Origin: an uncultured Pseudomonadota bacterium
Lineage (GTDB): Bacteria > Myxococcota_A > UBA796 > SXON01
Assembly: GCA_903900265.1 (NCBI GenBank)
Contig: CAIUMM010000100.1
Location: 1 to 44,152, forward strand
Direction of reading: 5' to 3'
Length of the DNA stretch: 44,152 nucleotides
Under the pieces are notes generated by a model. That model had not been told where the DNA came from. It did not search any database and saw only the letters and a list, made by a program, of their open reading frames with translations. The stretch's first letter is position 1. The number at the start of each line of letters is the position of its first letter. This document shows, piece after piece, positions 8,138-17,465 of the stretch. The position numbers and the translations under genes are program-made.

Positions 8138-9465
8138 TGCTGGCGATGTTGTTGGGATATTCGTTGCTCTGTGGGCTGGTGCCGAGCGTTTCGGCGGCGG
8201 AGGTGCCTTCGCTTTCGCTCGCGGCGGCCTTGCAGCGGGTCGAAGCGCGCAATCCCGAGGTCGAGAGCGCTCAGTTGGCGGAAGAGATCGCGGCGATCGA
8301 GGCCCAGCGCGCCCGGCTGGATCGCTACAGCGCGACCGTCTCAGCGAACGGCGGCGCGAACGCGGGCGTGACCAAGCCGTGGGGCCAAGACGCCTACGCC
8401 GCGGCGGACACCACCTGGGGCGTACGCGCGACCGCGGGCCTCCCGCTGTACGCGGGCGGCGCGATCCGCGCTGCTATCGACAGCGCCGATGCCGGCGCGG
8501 GGATCGCGAGGCTCGACGGGGTGCTGACCCGCCGAGCGCTTCAGCGCGCTGCCTACACAGCGTATTGGAACATCAAAGGCTATGAGTTGCAGATCGCCGC
8601 GGCCCAAGAAGGCTTGGATCTGACGCAGCAGGCGCTCGCGATCATCGAAGCGAAGGCGAACGCCGGGCTCGCCGCCGGGATTGACGTCAATCGTTCGCGG
8701 GTGGACCTCTACTCGCAGCAGGAGAGCTTGGTCGCGCAACGCTCCGCGTTGTACCAAGCGAACCAAGAGCTGCTTCGCTTGCTCCACCTGCCGGGGGATC
8801 AGCTGGTGCTGACCGATGAGGCCCCCGCCAGCGCGGGGGATAGCGTCGCGGCGGTGTCGGAGGGCGCGGGGGACGCGCGTCCGGAGTTTCAGCGCATCGA
8901 TTTGGAGCGCGCGCGGGCCGAGGCCGCGGTGCGCGCTGCCCGCAGCGGCGCGCTGCCTTCGGTGGTGCTCTCGGCCTCTGCCGGCGTGGGGTCCGCGGCT
9001 TCGGGGCTCGTGGGGGCTACGCCCACCTACGAGGCCGCAGATCTGCGGCCGGCTCTGGACGCCAGCGCCGGTTTGGAGCTGAGCTGGAACCTCTTTGACT
9101 TGCGGAAAACCCACGATTCGGTCGCGATGGCCAAGCTCGCCGCCCGTCAGGTCGACGCGGCCGCAGAAGGTCAGAAAGCGAGCATCGCCGCGGATATCCG
9201 AAAGGCGGCGTCGGCGCTGGCCACGCTGCGAGACCGGGCTCCCTTGGTCGACGCGCGCGTCGCACTCGCCCGAGACAACCTTCAGATCGTGCAGGACCTG
9301 TACGGTCAAGGATCGGCGACCATCCTCGATCTGTTCAACGCTCAGGCTTCGTTTCGAGAGGCGCGCACCCAAGGCGCGACGCTGCGGGTCGACCTCGCGA
9401 TCGCGGCGTGCGATCTGCAATGGCTGCTCGGCGAAGACCCTACCGCTTCGGGACCTGTGAAATAA
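8137..9465 (+). CDS. TolC-family outer-membrane efflux channel
   Basis: A 442-residue protein with a Sec signal peptide (about 1-20, ending VSA-AEV) and two homologous halves of long helices, the outer-membrane efflux protein pattern. The first half includes SLAAALQRVEARNPEVESAQ, and the second half ends with LVDARVALARDNLQIVQDLY and FNAQASFREARTQ. TolC-type trimers form the outer-membrane duct for tripartite pumps. The ATG at 8137 overlaps the ATPase stop and has GGAGGG six bases upstream. An in-frame reading further upstream lies inside the ATPase gene and is not used. Its own stop overlaps the adaptor start as TAATG. A channel encoded inside the pump operon suggests a dedicated partner. 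Confidence 0.94.
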
Positions 9466-10577
9466 TGAAAACCAACCGTTCTTTCAGCATAGTCGCTGCT
9501 GCTCTTGCCTGCCTGACCGTGCTCGGCTGCTCGTCTTTTGGCGGAGGGGGCGACGAGAAGTTGGATGACAACCTGATCAAGCCGGTGGCCAAGGGCGATC
9601 TGGTCGACGATGTCAGCGAGTCCGGCAAGATCACGCCGCGTTTTGACGTCGACATCAAGTCCAAGGTCTCGGGCGAGGTCCTGTCGGTGAACATCGAAGA
9701 GGGCCAGGCCGTCAAAAAGGGTGATCTGCTCTACGCGATCCTGGACACCGAATACGCGCGCAACGTGCAGCTCGCGCGGGTCTCCGTCAAAGAGGCGCAG
9801 CTCCAGCGGGAGAACGCCGAGGTCGATCGCCAGCGCAAGGAGCTTGCGTTGAACACCCGCGGCATCTCCGCCGCGGAATATGATGTCGCAAAGCGTCAAG
9901 TTGAGCTCGCCGACGTCAACATCGAGACCGCCTCGGTGCAGCTACAGGCGGCCAAAGACCAGCTCGCGTATACCAAGATCACCGCACCCATCGACGGCGT
10001 GGTGATCGTCCGCAACGTCGAGCCCGGGGAGGTCGTCACCGCCGGGCTCAGCGCCACGGTCAACGGTGTCGCGCAGATGACCATCGCGCAGATGGATCGC
10101 CTGTTGCTCGAGATCGACCTGAATCAGGTCGACGTGGCCAAAGTTGCGCTGGCCCAAAAAGCGGACATCCTGCTGGATGCGTACCCGGGGGTGGAGGTGC
10201 CCGGGTTGGTCACCCAAATCGCGGCTTCTGGCCACACCGATCCCACGCGAAACATCGACGTGTTCAAGGTGAAGGTCGAGGTCGATCCCTCCAAGTCGCC
10301 GGTGCAGATCAAGCCGGGCATGACCGCCGAGGTGCACATCCGCATCGGCACCTACGCGGACGTCATCAAGCTCCCTGCCGAGACCGTCTTCGAGGAAGAA
10401 GGCAAGTCCTTTGTCTACGTCGTCACCGAGGTGGACGGCAAGAAGACGAAGACCGCCACGGAGATCACCATCGGGCATCGCAGCGATCGGGAGGTCGAGG
10501 TGTTGACCGGCTTGGCCGTCGGTCAGCAGTACTACGCCCAGGCAAAGGTCAAGGACATGAGCGTGGGGATCGATTGA
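9465..10577 (+). CDS. periplasmic adaptor (HlyD/MacA-type membrane fusion protein)
   Basis: A 370-residue membrane fusion protein that would bridge the permeases and the TolC channel. The N-terminus MKTNRSFSIVAAALACLTVLGC looks like a lipoprotein signal with the Cys at 22, so it is probably lipid-anchored. A lipoyl/barrel-sandwich half (VDIKSKVSGEVLSVNIEEGQ) is followed by an alpha-hairpin (about 95-165) and the second lipoyl half (LAYTKITAPIDGVVIVRNVE). A beta-barrel domain (about 205-290, LEIDLNQVDVAKV) and a membrane-proximal domain complete it. The start overlaps the channel stop by one base. Its last codons overlap the TTG start of the first permease. Confidence 0.95.
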   Translation: MKTNRSFSIVAAALACLTVLGCSSFGGGGDEKLDDNLIKPVAKGDLVDDVSESGKITPRFDVDIKSKVSGEVLSVNIEEGQAVKKGDLLYAILDTEYARNVQLARVSVKEAQLQRENAEVDRQRKELALNTRGISAAEYDVAKRQVELADVNIETASVQLQAAKDQLAYTKITAPIDGVVIVRNVEPGEVVTAGLSATVNGVAQMTIAQMDRLLLEIDLNQVDVAKVALAQKADILLDAYPGVEVPGLVTQIAASGHTDPTRNIDVFKVKVEVDPSKSPVQIKPGMTAEVHIRIGTYADVIKLPAETVFEEEGKSFVYVVTEVDGKKTKTATEITIGHRSDREVEVLTGLAVGQQYYAQAKVKDMSVGID

Positions 10578-11809
10578 TCGGCGAAACCGCGAGGCTTGCA
10601 TTCCGAACGCTGCGCGGGAACCTCTTCCGGACGGTGTTGACGATGCTGTCCGTCACGATCGGGGCGTTCTCGATCGTGGTGATGCTCTCGCTTGCCCAAT
10701 CGGGTCAAAGGACGCTCTCCCAAGCCATCGAGAAGATCGGCGGCGCGCGCATGATGCTCTGGGTTCCTTCGGAAGATGGCGTCAAGTCCGAGCGCGACCG
10801 GTCGGTCTACGACCGCGGGTTCACCGACCAGGATCTCGCCGCGTTGCGCGCCAACCCCTACCTCGCCAACGTAGCTACCGAGTCTACCTACGGCAGCGAA
10901 GAAGTATGGGCGCTCGCCGACAATCGCATGAAGGCGGACATCGTCGGCGTCGGAACGGGCGTGCTGGAGATCCTCGCGTGGCACGCCCAGCAGGGGCGTC
11001 TTTTGTCCGAGGAGGACGGCACGCAGCGACTGCGCGTCGCGGTGCTGACGCAGCCGCTCGCCGAGTCGATTTTTCCGGGCAAGACCGCGGCGGAGGTGGT
11101 GGGCCAGACCGTGTTTGTCGGCAAGAAGCCATACCGCGTGCAAGGCGTGCTGGAGAAGCGCGAGGTCACCGGGATCAACTTCGGATTTTCGTGGGAGACG
11201 TCGGTGTTTGTGCCGCTGTTGACCGCCGAGCATCGGGACGGTCGGCCTGAACAAGCGCGGTTCTTCGTTGGGCTCTCCACCGATCCGAAGCAGAACCCGA
11301 CGGCGATCGCGTTGGCGAACGCGGCGTTGTTGAACAATCATCACGGCGTCGAGGATTTTCAATCCATCGACTTTTCAGGGTTCATCGAGCAGTTCTACAC
11401 ATTCTTTCGCGTGCTCGACGCGATCGTGGCGTTGATCGCTGGGATCAGCTTGCTCGCGGGCGGGATCGGCGTGATGAACATCATGCTGGTGTCGGTCACC
11501 GAGCGGGTGCGCGAGATTGGGATTCGCAAGGCGCTGGGCGCCTCGCGCACCGACATCTTGTGGCAGTTCCTGATTGAGGCCTGCACCCTCTCGCTGTCGG
11601 GCGGGCTGGTCGGCATCTCCGCTGGATTGCTGGTCACCGCGGCTGCAAACGCCGGTATCCATCATTTTCAGGAAACCTGGGTCGGCAGCTACAGCGTGCT
11701 CGGGATCAGCTTGTCTTTGGGCGTGACGACCGGCATCGGGCTGGTCTTTGGCGCCGTGCCTGCCTGGCGCGCCGCCCGGCTCGATGTGGTGGAGTGTCTA
11801 CGCCGATGA
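10574..11809 (+). CDS. MacB/FtsX-type ABC permease, first copy
   Basis: A 411-residue permease with one N-terminal membrane helix, a large periplasmic MacB-PCD domain (about 45-280) and three C-terminal helices, the type VII ABC architecture. Conserved features are LRGNLFRTVLTMLSVTIGA near the start, and GGIGVMNIMLVSVTERVREI followed by GIRKALGASRTDI, the coupling region contacting the ATPase. The C-terminus PAWRAARLDVVECLRR is the family end motif. The start is a TTG at 10574 overlapping the adaptor stop by four bases, with GTGGGGAT upstream; no ATG fits. It overlaps the second permease by four bases. It has no fused ATPase. Confidence 0.94.
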   Translation: MIGETARLAFRTLRGNLFRTVLTMLSVTIGAFSIVVMLSLAQSGQRTLSQAIEKIGGARMMLWVPSEDGVKSERDRSVYDRGFTDQDLAALRANPYLANVATESTYGSEEVWALADNRMKADIVGVGTGVLEILAWHAQQGRLLSEEDGTQRLRVAVLTQPLAESIFPGKTAAEVVGQTVFVGKKPYRVQGVLEKREVTGINFGFSWETSVFVPLLTAEHRDGRPEQARFFVGLSTDPKQNPTAIALANAALLNNHHGVEDFQSIDFSGFIEQFYTFFRVLDAIVALIAGISLLAGGIGVMNIMLVSVTERVREIGIRKALGASRTDILWQFLIEACTLSLSGGLVGISAGLLVTAAANAGIHHFQETWVGSYSVLGISLSLGVTTGIGLVFGAVPAWRAARLDVVECLRR

Positions 11810-13038
11810 TGCTCGCTTCGTTGCGCACCACGCTCGACCTGTTCCGCACCCAGAAGGTGAGGTTTCTGCTGACCGTGTCGGGCATCTTCGTCGGCGTCGC
11901 CAGCCTCGTCGTGATGGCGAGTCTGCTCGAGGTAGGGCAGGGGATCCTGCAACAGTCCAGCGCCCAGGCCACCGGCGACGACGTGATCACCGTGCAGAAC
12001 GACTGGCAGGCCAACCAGAACCACCCGGAAGCCAAGCGACTCACGCGCGCCGACCAGGAGGCGATCACCCACTCTACGCTGCTGTCCCCGGAAACGACGG
12101 TCACCGCGACCTACGGCATGCGCAATCGGGCGGCGTCCTTTGACCAGAAGGAGTACGAGCCGTTCACCATCGGCGTCGGGCCGGACGCGATGAGCGTGTT
12201 CAAGCTCTCGGTGGAGACGGGCAGGGAGTTCACCGAAGACGACTTTGCCGAGGCGCGTCGCGTCATCATCCTCGGCGCTGAGGCGATTGACGGCAAGCCC
12301 AAGCCGGGGGACGTGATCCGGGTCGAGGGCCGCCCGTTCACCGTCGTCGGGGTGCTGAAGAAGAAGGCGGAGATGGGGCCGGGCGGGCCGTGGAGCTGGA
12401 ACCAGCGGCTTTTGTTCCCCGACCGCAGCTACATGATCAACTTTGATCCTACCCGTCGTCCATCCACGATTGTGGTCAAGGTCGTGCCGCCGCCCGAGTT
12501 TGTCGGCATGGTCAAAGACTACGCGCTGGCCACGCGCACGGTGCTGGACATCCTGCTCATGCGCGGGCGCACCGTGAAGTCCTACGAGTTTGAGGGCGTC
12601 AGCGACGGCTCGGGCACCGAGGTGATCATCGTCAACACCATCCGGGCGCTGCTGTACCTGACCACGGTGTTCAGCATGATCGTCGGTGGCATCAACATCA
12701 TGAACATCATGCTCGTCACCGTGGTCGAGCGCACCCGCGAGATCGGCCTGCGCCGCGCGGTCGGCGCCTCGCGCCAGGCGATCTTGCAGCAGTTCCTCTC
12801 CGAGACCCTCGCGATCACGCTGGTGGGCGCGTTGTTTGGGCTGCTGTTCGCGGTCGGAACGCTAGGTTTTGCGTCGTGGGCGCTCACGCGCTGGCTCACC
12901 GAATGGCCGTTCCGCGTGGAGCTCTGGTCGGTGGGCCTCGCGCTGGGCTTCTCCTCGGTGATCGGCCTTGTTTTCGGCGTTTATCCCGCCTGGCGGGCCT
13001 CTCGGATGGATCCGGTAGAGGCGCTGCGCTCCGATTGA
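11806..13038 (+). CDS. MacB/FtsX-type ABC permease, second copy
   Basis: A 410-residue permease with the same four-helix plus periplasmic-domain layout as its upstream neighbour but clearly diverged sequence. It shows LDLFRTQKVRFLLTVSGIFV at the N-terminus, then GGINIMNIMLVTVVERTREI with GLRRAVGASRQAI, and the end motif PAWRASRMDPVEALRSD. The periplasmic domain differs most between the two copies, so they are not a recent duplicate. The ATG at 11806 overlaps the previous stop (ATGA), implying coupled, equimolar synthesis. The simplest inference is a heterodimeric permease sharing the single ATPase. The operon ends here, 102 bases before the cysteine synthase gene. Confidence 0.94.
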   Translation: MMLASLRTTLDLFRTQKVRFLLTVSGIFVGVASLVVMASLLEVGQGILQQSSAQATGDDVITVQNDWQANQNHPEAKRLTRADQEAITHSTLLSPETTVTATYGMRNRAASFDQKEYEPFTIGVGPDAMSVFKLSVETGREFTEDDFAEARRVIILGAEAIDGKPKPGDVIRVEGRPFTVVGVLKKKAEMGPGGPWSWNQRLLFPDRSYMINFDPTRRPSTIVVKVVPPPEFVGMVKDYALATRTVLDILLMRGRTVKSYEFEGVSDGSGTEVIIVNTIRALLYLTTVFSMIVGGINIMNIMLVTVVERTREIGLRRAVGASRQAILQQFLSETLAITLVGALFGLLFAVGTLGFASWALTRWLTEWPFRVELWSVGLALGFSSVIGLVFGVYPAWRASRMDPVEALRSD

Positions 13039-13123
13039 CGCGGTGCCCTGCAATGAGCGTGCACGCGCCTCGGCGCGGCGGCTTGGAGGCGCGCCGGGGC
13101 GGAGGCGCTCAGGCGCGCACGGC

Positions 13124-13129
13124 TATAGG
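13124..13129 (+). promoter_or_regulatory. -10-like box close to the cysM-like start
   Basis: TATAGG lies 11 bases before the GTG at 13141, so transcription would begin about four bases before the start codon. There is no ribosome binding site between, which fits a leaderless mRNA. No clear -35 is visible. Confidence 0.35.
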
Positions 13130-13140
13130 CTCGGGGTCCC

Positions 13141-14052
13141 GTGCTCCTGATTGACTACGTCGGCAACACTCCGCTCGTCCGTCTGGACCGGATCGCGCGT
13201 GGGCGCGTCCCGTCAGGCGTAGAGATCTGGGCCAAGCTGGAGTGGTTCAACCCGGGCGGCTCCATCAAGGACCGCGCGGCGCGGGCGATCATCCTCGCCG
13301 CCGAGCGCGCCGGGATCCCCGAGGGCGCGCGCCTCCTCGACGCCTCCAGCGGCAACACCGGCATCGCCTACGGCATGTTGTGCGCCGCTCGCGGCCATCG
13401 CCTGACGCTGTGCATCCCGAGCTACGCCAACGACGAGCGCAAACACCTGGTGCGCGCCTACGGCGTAGAGCTGATCGAGACCGACGCCCGCGAAGGCAGC
13501 GACGGCGCGATTCGGCGCGCACAGGCGCTTGCCGCTGCGCATCCAGACCGTTTTGTGTATTTGGATCAGTACTCCAACCCCGCCAACCCGGGCGCGCACG
13601 AGCACGGGACGGCGCTGGAGATTTGGAGCCAGACCGCGGGGCGCGTCACCCACTTTGTCGCCGGTTTGGGCACCTCCGGCACCTTTGTAGGGACCAGCCG
13701 CGGACTACGCGCCAAGAACGCCCACATCCAGTGCGTATCGGTGCAGCCTACCGGCCCCGGCCATGGCCTCGAGGGGCTCAAGCACATGGCCACGGCGATC
13801 GTGCCGAAGATCTACGACCCGACGATCGCCAACGCCGATCTCGCCGCGCCCTCGGCGGCGTCTTTTGAGCTCCTGCGCGCGCTGGCGAAGGAAGAGGGCA
13901 TCCTCGCGGGGTTTTCGAGCGGCGCCGCGCTCTGGGGTGCGATCGAGGTGGCGCGGACGCTGACCGCCGGGGTGGTCGTCACGGTGTTCCCCGACAGCGG
14001 GGAGCGCTATGTTTCACAGGCCTCCCAAACCGCGATGGGGTCTCTATGCTGA
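13141..14052 (+). CDS. cysteine synthase, CysM-like (PLP-dependent)
   Basis: A 303-residue fold-type II PLP enzyme. The PLP-lysine motif is FNPGGSIKDRAA, the substrate loop SSGNTGIAYG, and a phosphate-binding loop is likely GLGTSGTFVG. The family makes cysteine from activated serine and a sulfur donor. The stretch DQYSNPANPGAHEHGT and THFVAGLGTSGTFVGTSRGL recall the mycobacterial CysM that takes sulfur from a thiocarboxylated carrier protein. The gene overlaps a MoeZ-like activating enzyme by seven bases, which supports that reading. The start is a GTG without a ribosome binding site. An O-acetylserine/sulfide enzyme or cystathionine beta-synthase-like activity cannot be excluded from sequence alone. 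Confidence 0.88.
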   Translation: MLLIDYVGNTPLVRLDRIARGRVPSGVEIWAKLEWFNPGGSIKDRAARAIILAAERAGIPEGARLLDASSGNTGIAYGMLCAARGHRLTLCIPSYANDERKHLVRAYGVELIETDAREGSDGAIRRAQALAAAHPDRFVYLDQYSNPANPGAHEHGTALEIWSQTAGRVTHFVAGLGTSGTFVGTSRGLRAKNAHIQCVSVQPTGPGHGLEGLKHMATAIVPKIYDPTIANADLAAPSAASFELLRALAKEEGILAGFSSGAALWGAIEVARTLTAGVVVTVFPDSGERYVSQASQTAMGSLC

Positions 14053-15191
14053 CGCTTTCCAACGATGAGATCGCTCGTTATTCCCGACACCTGCTCCTCG
14101 GAGAGATCGGCGTTGAAGGCCAAACGAAGCTGAAGAACAGCTCGGTTTTGTGTGTGGGGACCGGAGGGCTGGGGTCGCCGGCGTTGCTGTACCTCGCCGC
14201 CGCGGGCGTCGGTCGCATCGGCGTCGTGGACTTTGACGTCGTTGACGCGTCCAACCTGCAGCGGCAGATCATCCATGGAACGGCCACGGTCGGCCAGCGC
14301 AAGGTGGTCTCGGCCCGCGAGCGGATCCTGGACTTGAACCCGCATATTCAGGTGGAGATCTACGAGGAGGCGCTCAGCAGCGTCAACGCGCTCGCGGTCT
14401 GTGCGAACTACGACGTCGTCGTCGATGGGACCGACAACTTCCCGACGCGATACCTCGTGAACGACGCGTGCGTGATCCTCGGAAAGCCGTACATCTACGG
14501 ATCGATCTTCAAGTTCGAGGGGCAAGCGAGCGTGTTCAATTATCAGGGAGGGCCGAACTACCGCGACCTGTACCCGGAACCTCCGCCTCCCGGCATGGTC
14601 CCTTCCTGCGGCGAGGCGGGCGTGCTCGGCGTGCTCCCCGGCATCATCGGCACCATACAGGCCACGGAGGCGCTGAAGGTCTTGCTGGGCCTTGGCACCT
14701 CGCTCTCCGGGCGCCTCTTGCTGTTCGACGCGCTGCAGATGCAGTTTCGCGAGCTCAAGCTCCGCCGCGATCCTGACGCCCCGGCGATCACGACGCTCAT
14801 CGACTACGACCAGCTCTGCGGGGCTGTCCCTGCGCCTGCAGCATCGGACGGCGAGCGGGCCCTCGACCGTGCCTTCAAGCGCGCTTCGGTGCGCGAGGTG
14901 AAAACCCGCTTGGATGCTGGGTGGCGTCCGTTTGTGCTCGACGTGCGAACGGTCGCGGAGTCCCAAATCGTGCGCCTTGGGTTCGCGGACGCGGTGATCC
15001 CGCACGCCGACGTCGGCGCGCGCTTGTCGGAGCTGCCGAAAGATCGGGAGATCCTTGTGCACTGCAAGGTGGGCGGCCGTTCGGCTGCGGCGTGCAAGGT
15101 GCTCTCTGAGGCGGGCTACGACGTGACCAACCTCGAGGGCGGCATCCACGCGTGGGCGCAGGAGATCGAGCCGGGGATGGCCACGTACTGA
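14046..15191 (+). CDS. MoeZ-like adenylyltransferase/sulfurtransferase (ThiF-rhodanese fusion)
   Basis: A 381-residue fusion. Residues 1-255 are a ThiF/MoeB adenylation domain with the ATP loop GTGGLGSP (38-45), DFDVVDASNLQRQ and a catalytic-region Asp in DGTDNFPTRY. Residues 285-381 are a rhodanese domain with the active-site loop CKVGGR (Cys340). Such enzymes adenylate and thiolate the C-terminal Gly-Gly of small sulfur carriers. The two CxxC zinc pairs of MoeB are gone: the first site reads GPNYRDLYPEPP and the second DPDAPAITT, as I recall for actinobacterial MoeZ. Cys188 in MVPSCGEAGVLG remains. It overlaps the CysM-like gene, so carrier-dependent cysteine or cofactor synthesis is likely. 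No carrier gene is in the window. Confidence 0.92.
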   Translation: MLTLSNDEIARYSRHLLLGEIGVEGQTKLKNSSVLCVGTGGLGSPALLYLAAAGVGRIGVVDFDVVDASNLQRQIIHGTATVGQRKVVSARERILDLNPHIQVEIYEEALSSVNALAVCANYDVVVDGTDNFPTRYLVNDACVILGKPYIYGSIFKFEGQASVFNYQGGPNYRDLYPEPPPPGMVPSCGEAGVLGVLPGIIGTIQATEALKVLLGLGTSLSGRLLLFDALQMQFRELKLRRDPDAPAITTLIDYDQLCGAVPAPAASDGERALDRAFKRASVREVKTRLDAGWRPFVLDVRTVAESQIVRLGFADAVIPHADVGARLSELPKDREILVHCKVGGRSAAACKVLSEAGYDVTNLEGGIHAWAQEIEPGMATY

Positions 15192-15241
15192 GCGCGACCG
15201 GCGCGTTAGGACGCGCTCCCTATTTGAACTGGAGAACCTCT

Positions 15242-15931
15242 ATGTCGATCGAACTGTATTGGGGGAGCGGCAGCACCCCCGCCTGGCGCGTGCAGCTCGC
15301 GCTCGCCGTGAAGGGTCTGCCCTACACCTCGCACCTGTTGTCCTTCTCGGCGCGAGAGACGCGTACGCCGGAATTTCTGGCGATCAACCCTCGCGGCAAG
15401 GTGCCTGCGCTGCGCGACGGCGACGTGGTCGTGAACGAGTCCATCGCGATCCTCGCGTACTTGGACCGCGCGTACCCGGAGCACCCGCTGTTCGGTGCCA
15501 CCCCTGCCGAAGCCGCGAAGGTCTGGCGGATGGTGATGGAGTTTGAGTCGCACGGCAACCCGACGATCTCGGCGGTCGCGCGCCCCCTGCTTTTTGGGAC
15601 CTGGGAGGCCGACAGCAGCAAGGTGCGCGAAGGCCTGCCGGCGCTGCACACCGAGCTGGATTTGCTCGCGGAGCGGGTTGCCACCGGAACGATGGTCGGC
15701 GACACCGTCTCTGCGGCCGACATCGTTTGGTTCTGCGGGCTGCAGCAGCTGGTGCGCGCCGCGACCCGTCCGGCCGCAGCGGGGTTTGACCTTGGGGTCT
15801 GGCCGCTGAGCGCGCGCTGGCCGGCGATCGCCGCATGGGCGCGTCGCATCGAGGCCATCGAAGGGTACGACGCCACGCGGCCTCCGCATTGGGCCGAGGG
15901 CGAGCACCCTTCGCCCGCGCGTATCGGCTGA
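15242..15931 (+). CDS. glutathione S-transferase family protein
   Basis: A 229-residue cytosolic GST-fold protein. The N-terminal thioredoxin-like domain has YWGSGSTPAWRVQLAL (candidate Ser/Tyr active-site region), the cis-proline segment RGKVPALRDGD and the glutathione-binding NESIAILAYLD. A helical C-terminal domain follows with the N-capping pattern TVSAADIVWFCGL. The start is the ATG at 15242 with TGGAG eight bases upstream. It lies 50 bases after the MoeZ-like gene on the same strand and may be in the same transcript, which would fit thiol metabolism. The substrate is unknown. Confidence 0.93.
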   Translation: MSIELYWGSGSTPAWRVQLALAVKGLPYTSHLLSFSARETRTPEFLAINPRGKVPALRDGDVVVNESIAILAYLDRAYPEHPLFGATPAEAAKVWRMVMEFESHGNPTISAVARPLLFGTWEADSSKVREGLPALHTELDLLAERVATGTMVGDTVSAADIVWFCGLQQLVRAATRPAAAGFDLGVWPLSARWPAIAAWARRIEAIEGYDATRPPHWAEGEHPSPARIG

Positions 15932-15961
15932 GCTTCGGCGCCGATCCAGCGCCCGGCGGGT

Positions 15962-17443
15962 TTAGGCGAGCAACGCCTTTAAGCGGGCGATGTCTTCGGG
16001 CCGCCCGCGCACCTCGTAGTGAACGCCGTCGCCCTCGTGGCGCTCGGCGAGCACCTTCGACCGCGCGTGCACCTCGCCGACCACCGCGCCGCGCGCCCAG
16101 GGCACGAAGAGCTCGGCTTCTGCCATGTCGCGGTCAAACCAGCGCACGATCACCCCGTGCAGCGCTGTGACGTCGGCGGGGTCGTGCGCGCTGAGCGAGA
16201 GCGCGTCGGGGAACTCAAGGTGCAACGCAGCGCGGTCGGCTTCGGAGACGCGGTCGATCTTGTTGAGCAGCAGGCGCCAGGGCACATCCTGCGCGCCGAT
16301 CTCGGTGAGCACCCCGCGGGTGACCGCGAGCTGCGCGCGAAAAGTCGGGTCGCTCGCGTCGACGACCAGCAAGAGCAACGAGGCTTCAAGCGCCTCGTCC
16401 AGCGTGCTTCGAAAGCTGGCGACGAGGTCGTGGGGGAGCTTCTTGATGAAGCCGACGGTGTCGGAGACCAGCACGCGAGGCGTGGTCTCGGGGTAGAGCG
16501 CGCGCACGGTGGTGTCGAGCGTCGCGAACAGCTTGTCCGCGACCAGCACATCGCTGCCGGTCAGCGCGCGCATCAAGGAGCTCTTGCCGGCGTTGGTGTA
16601 GCCGACCAGCGCGACGCGGAGCTGATCGGCGCGGCGGGCGCGACGAGTGCCTTGCTCGCGCTCGATGCTGGCGAGCTCGGCGCGGAGCTGGGCGATGCGG
16701 TCGCGCACCTTTCGGCGATCCAGCTCCAACGCGCTCTCGCCGGCGCCTTTTCCACCGATCCCGCCGCGCTGGCGCTCGGCGTTGCCGGAGTCGCGCATCC
16801 GGGGCACGAGGTAGACCAGCCGGGCGATCTCGACCTGCAAGCGGGCCTCGCGGCTCTGCGCGTGCCGGTGGAAGATCTCGACGATGACGCCGGTGCGATC
16901 GAGCACGGGCGCGCCGGTCGCCCGCTCGAGGTTGCGCGCCTGACTCGGCGAGAGCTCGTGGTCGACGACGATCAGGTCCGCGCGACGCTTTGACGCAGCC
17001 GCCGGGTCCAGCTGCACGTCCGCCTCGGCGTGTTCATCGCGGTCGGGATTGCCGTCGGGATTGCCGACATGATTGCCTTCATGGTCGCCATCATTCTCTT
17101 CAAACGCGGCTTCTCGCTTGGCGCGTGCCTTGTTGACCGACGCGCCTGGCGGCCCGGTGGGGATCTCGCCCGATCCGCCTGTCCACGCCGCGAGCTCGAC
17201 CAGCTTGCCTTCGCCGACCACCGATCCCGACGAGAGCCCTTGTCGCCGTTGGGTGACCTCGCCGACGACCTCATAGCCCAGCGTGTGTACGAGACGCGCC
17301 AGCTCCGCGAGCGAAGCCACGTAGTCTGCGTGGTCCATCCCCGGCAGTTGTACCCCAACGAGCACGGCGCGGAGGCGCTTTTCAGTCAACGGGAACGTCC
17401 AGGAGTCGAGATGCGCAACATGCGGGCGGCTATCAAGGAACAC
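15962..17443 (-). CDS. hflX: ribosome-associated GTPase HflX with an Asn/Asp/Gly/His insert
   Basis: A 493-residue HflX GTPase, which splits stalled or heat-damaged ribosomes. The N-terminal HflX domain contains LVHTLGYEVVGEVTQRRQ and DHELSPSQARNLE, then the signature region near 205-235 (LVYLVPRMRDSG, GGIGGKGAGE) and a helical linker. The G domain has G1 GYTNAGKSS (281-289), G3 DTVGFIKKLPHDL (328-340) and G4 NKID (394-397). About 60 residues near 88-150 are inserted into the N-terminal domain and include repeats such as GNHVGNPDGNPDRDEH, encoded by unusually AT-rich codons. The start is a GTG at 17443, with no strong ribosome binding site. It is 22 bases behind the GreA-like gene, last in a four-gene cluster. 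Confidence 0.94.
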   Translation of the reverse strand: MFLDSRPHVAHLDSWTFPLTEKRLRAVLVGVQLPGMDHADYVASLAELARLVHTLGYEVVGEVTQRRQGLSSGSVVGEGKLVELAAWTGGSGEIPTGPPGASVNKARAKREAAFEENDGDHEGNHVGNPDGNPDRDEHAEADVQLDPAAASKRRADLIVVDHELSPSQARNLERATGAPVLDRTGVIVEIFHRHAQSREARLQVEIARLVYLVPRMRDSGNAERQRGGIGGKGAGESALELDRRKVRDRIAQLRAELASIEREQGTRRARRADQLRVALVGYTNAGKSSLMRALTGSDVLVADKLFATLDTTVRALYPETTPRVLVSDTVGFIKKLPHDLVASFRSTLDEALEASLLLLVVDASDPTFRAQLAVTRGVLTEIGAQDVPWRLLLNKIDRVSEADRAALHLEFPDALSLSAHDPADVTALHGVIVRWFDRDMAEAELFVPWARGAVVGEVHARSKVLAERHEGDGVHYEVRGRPEDIARLKALLA

Positions 17444-17465
17444 GCCGCGGCGTGGTCCCCAGCGC

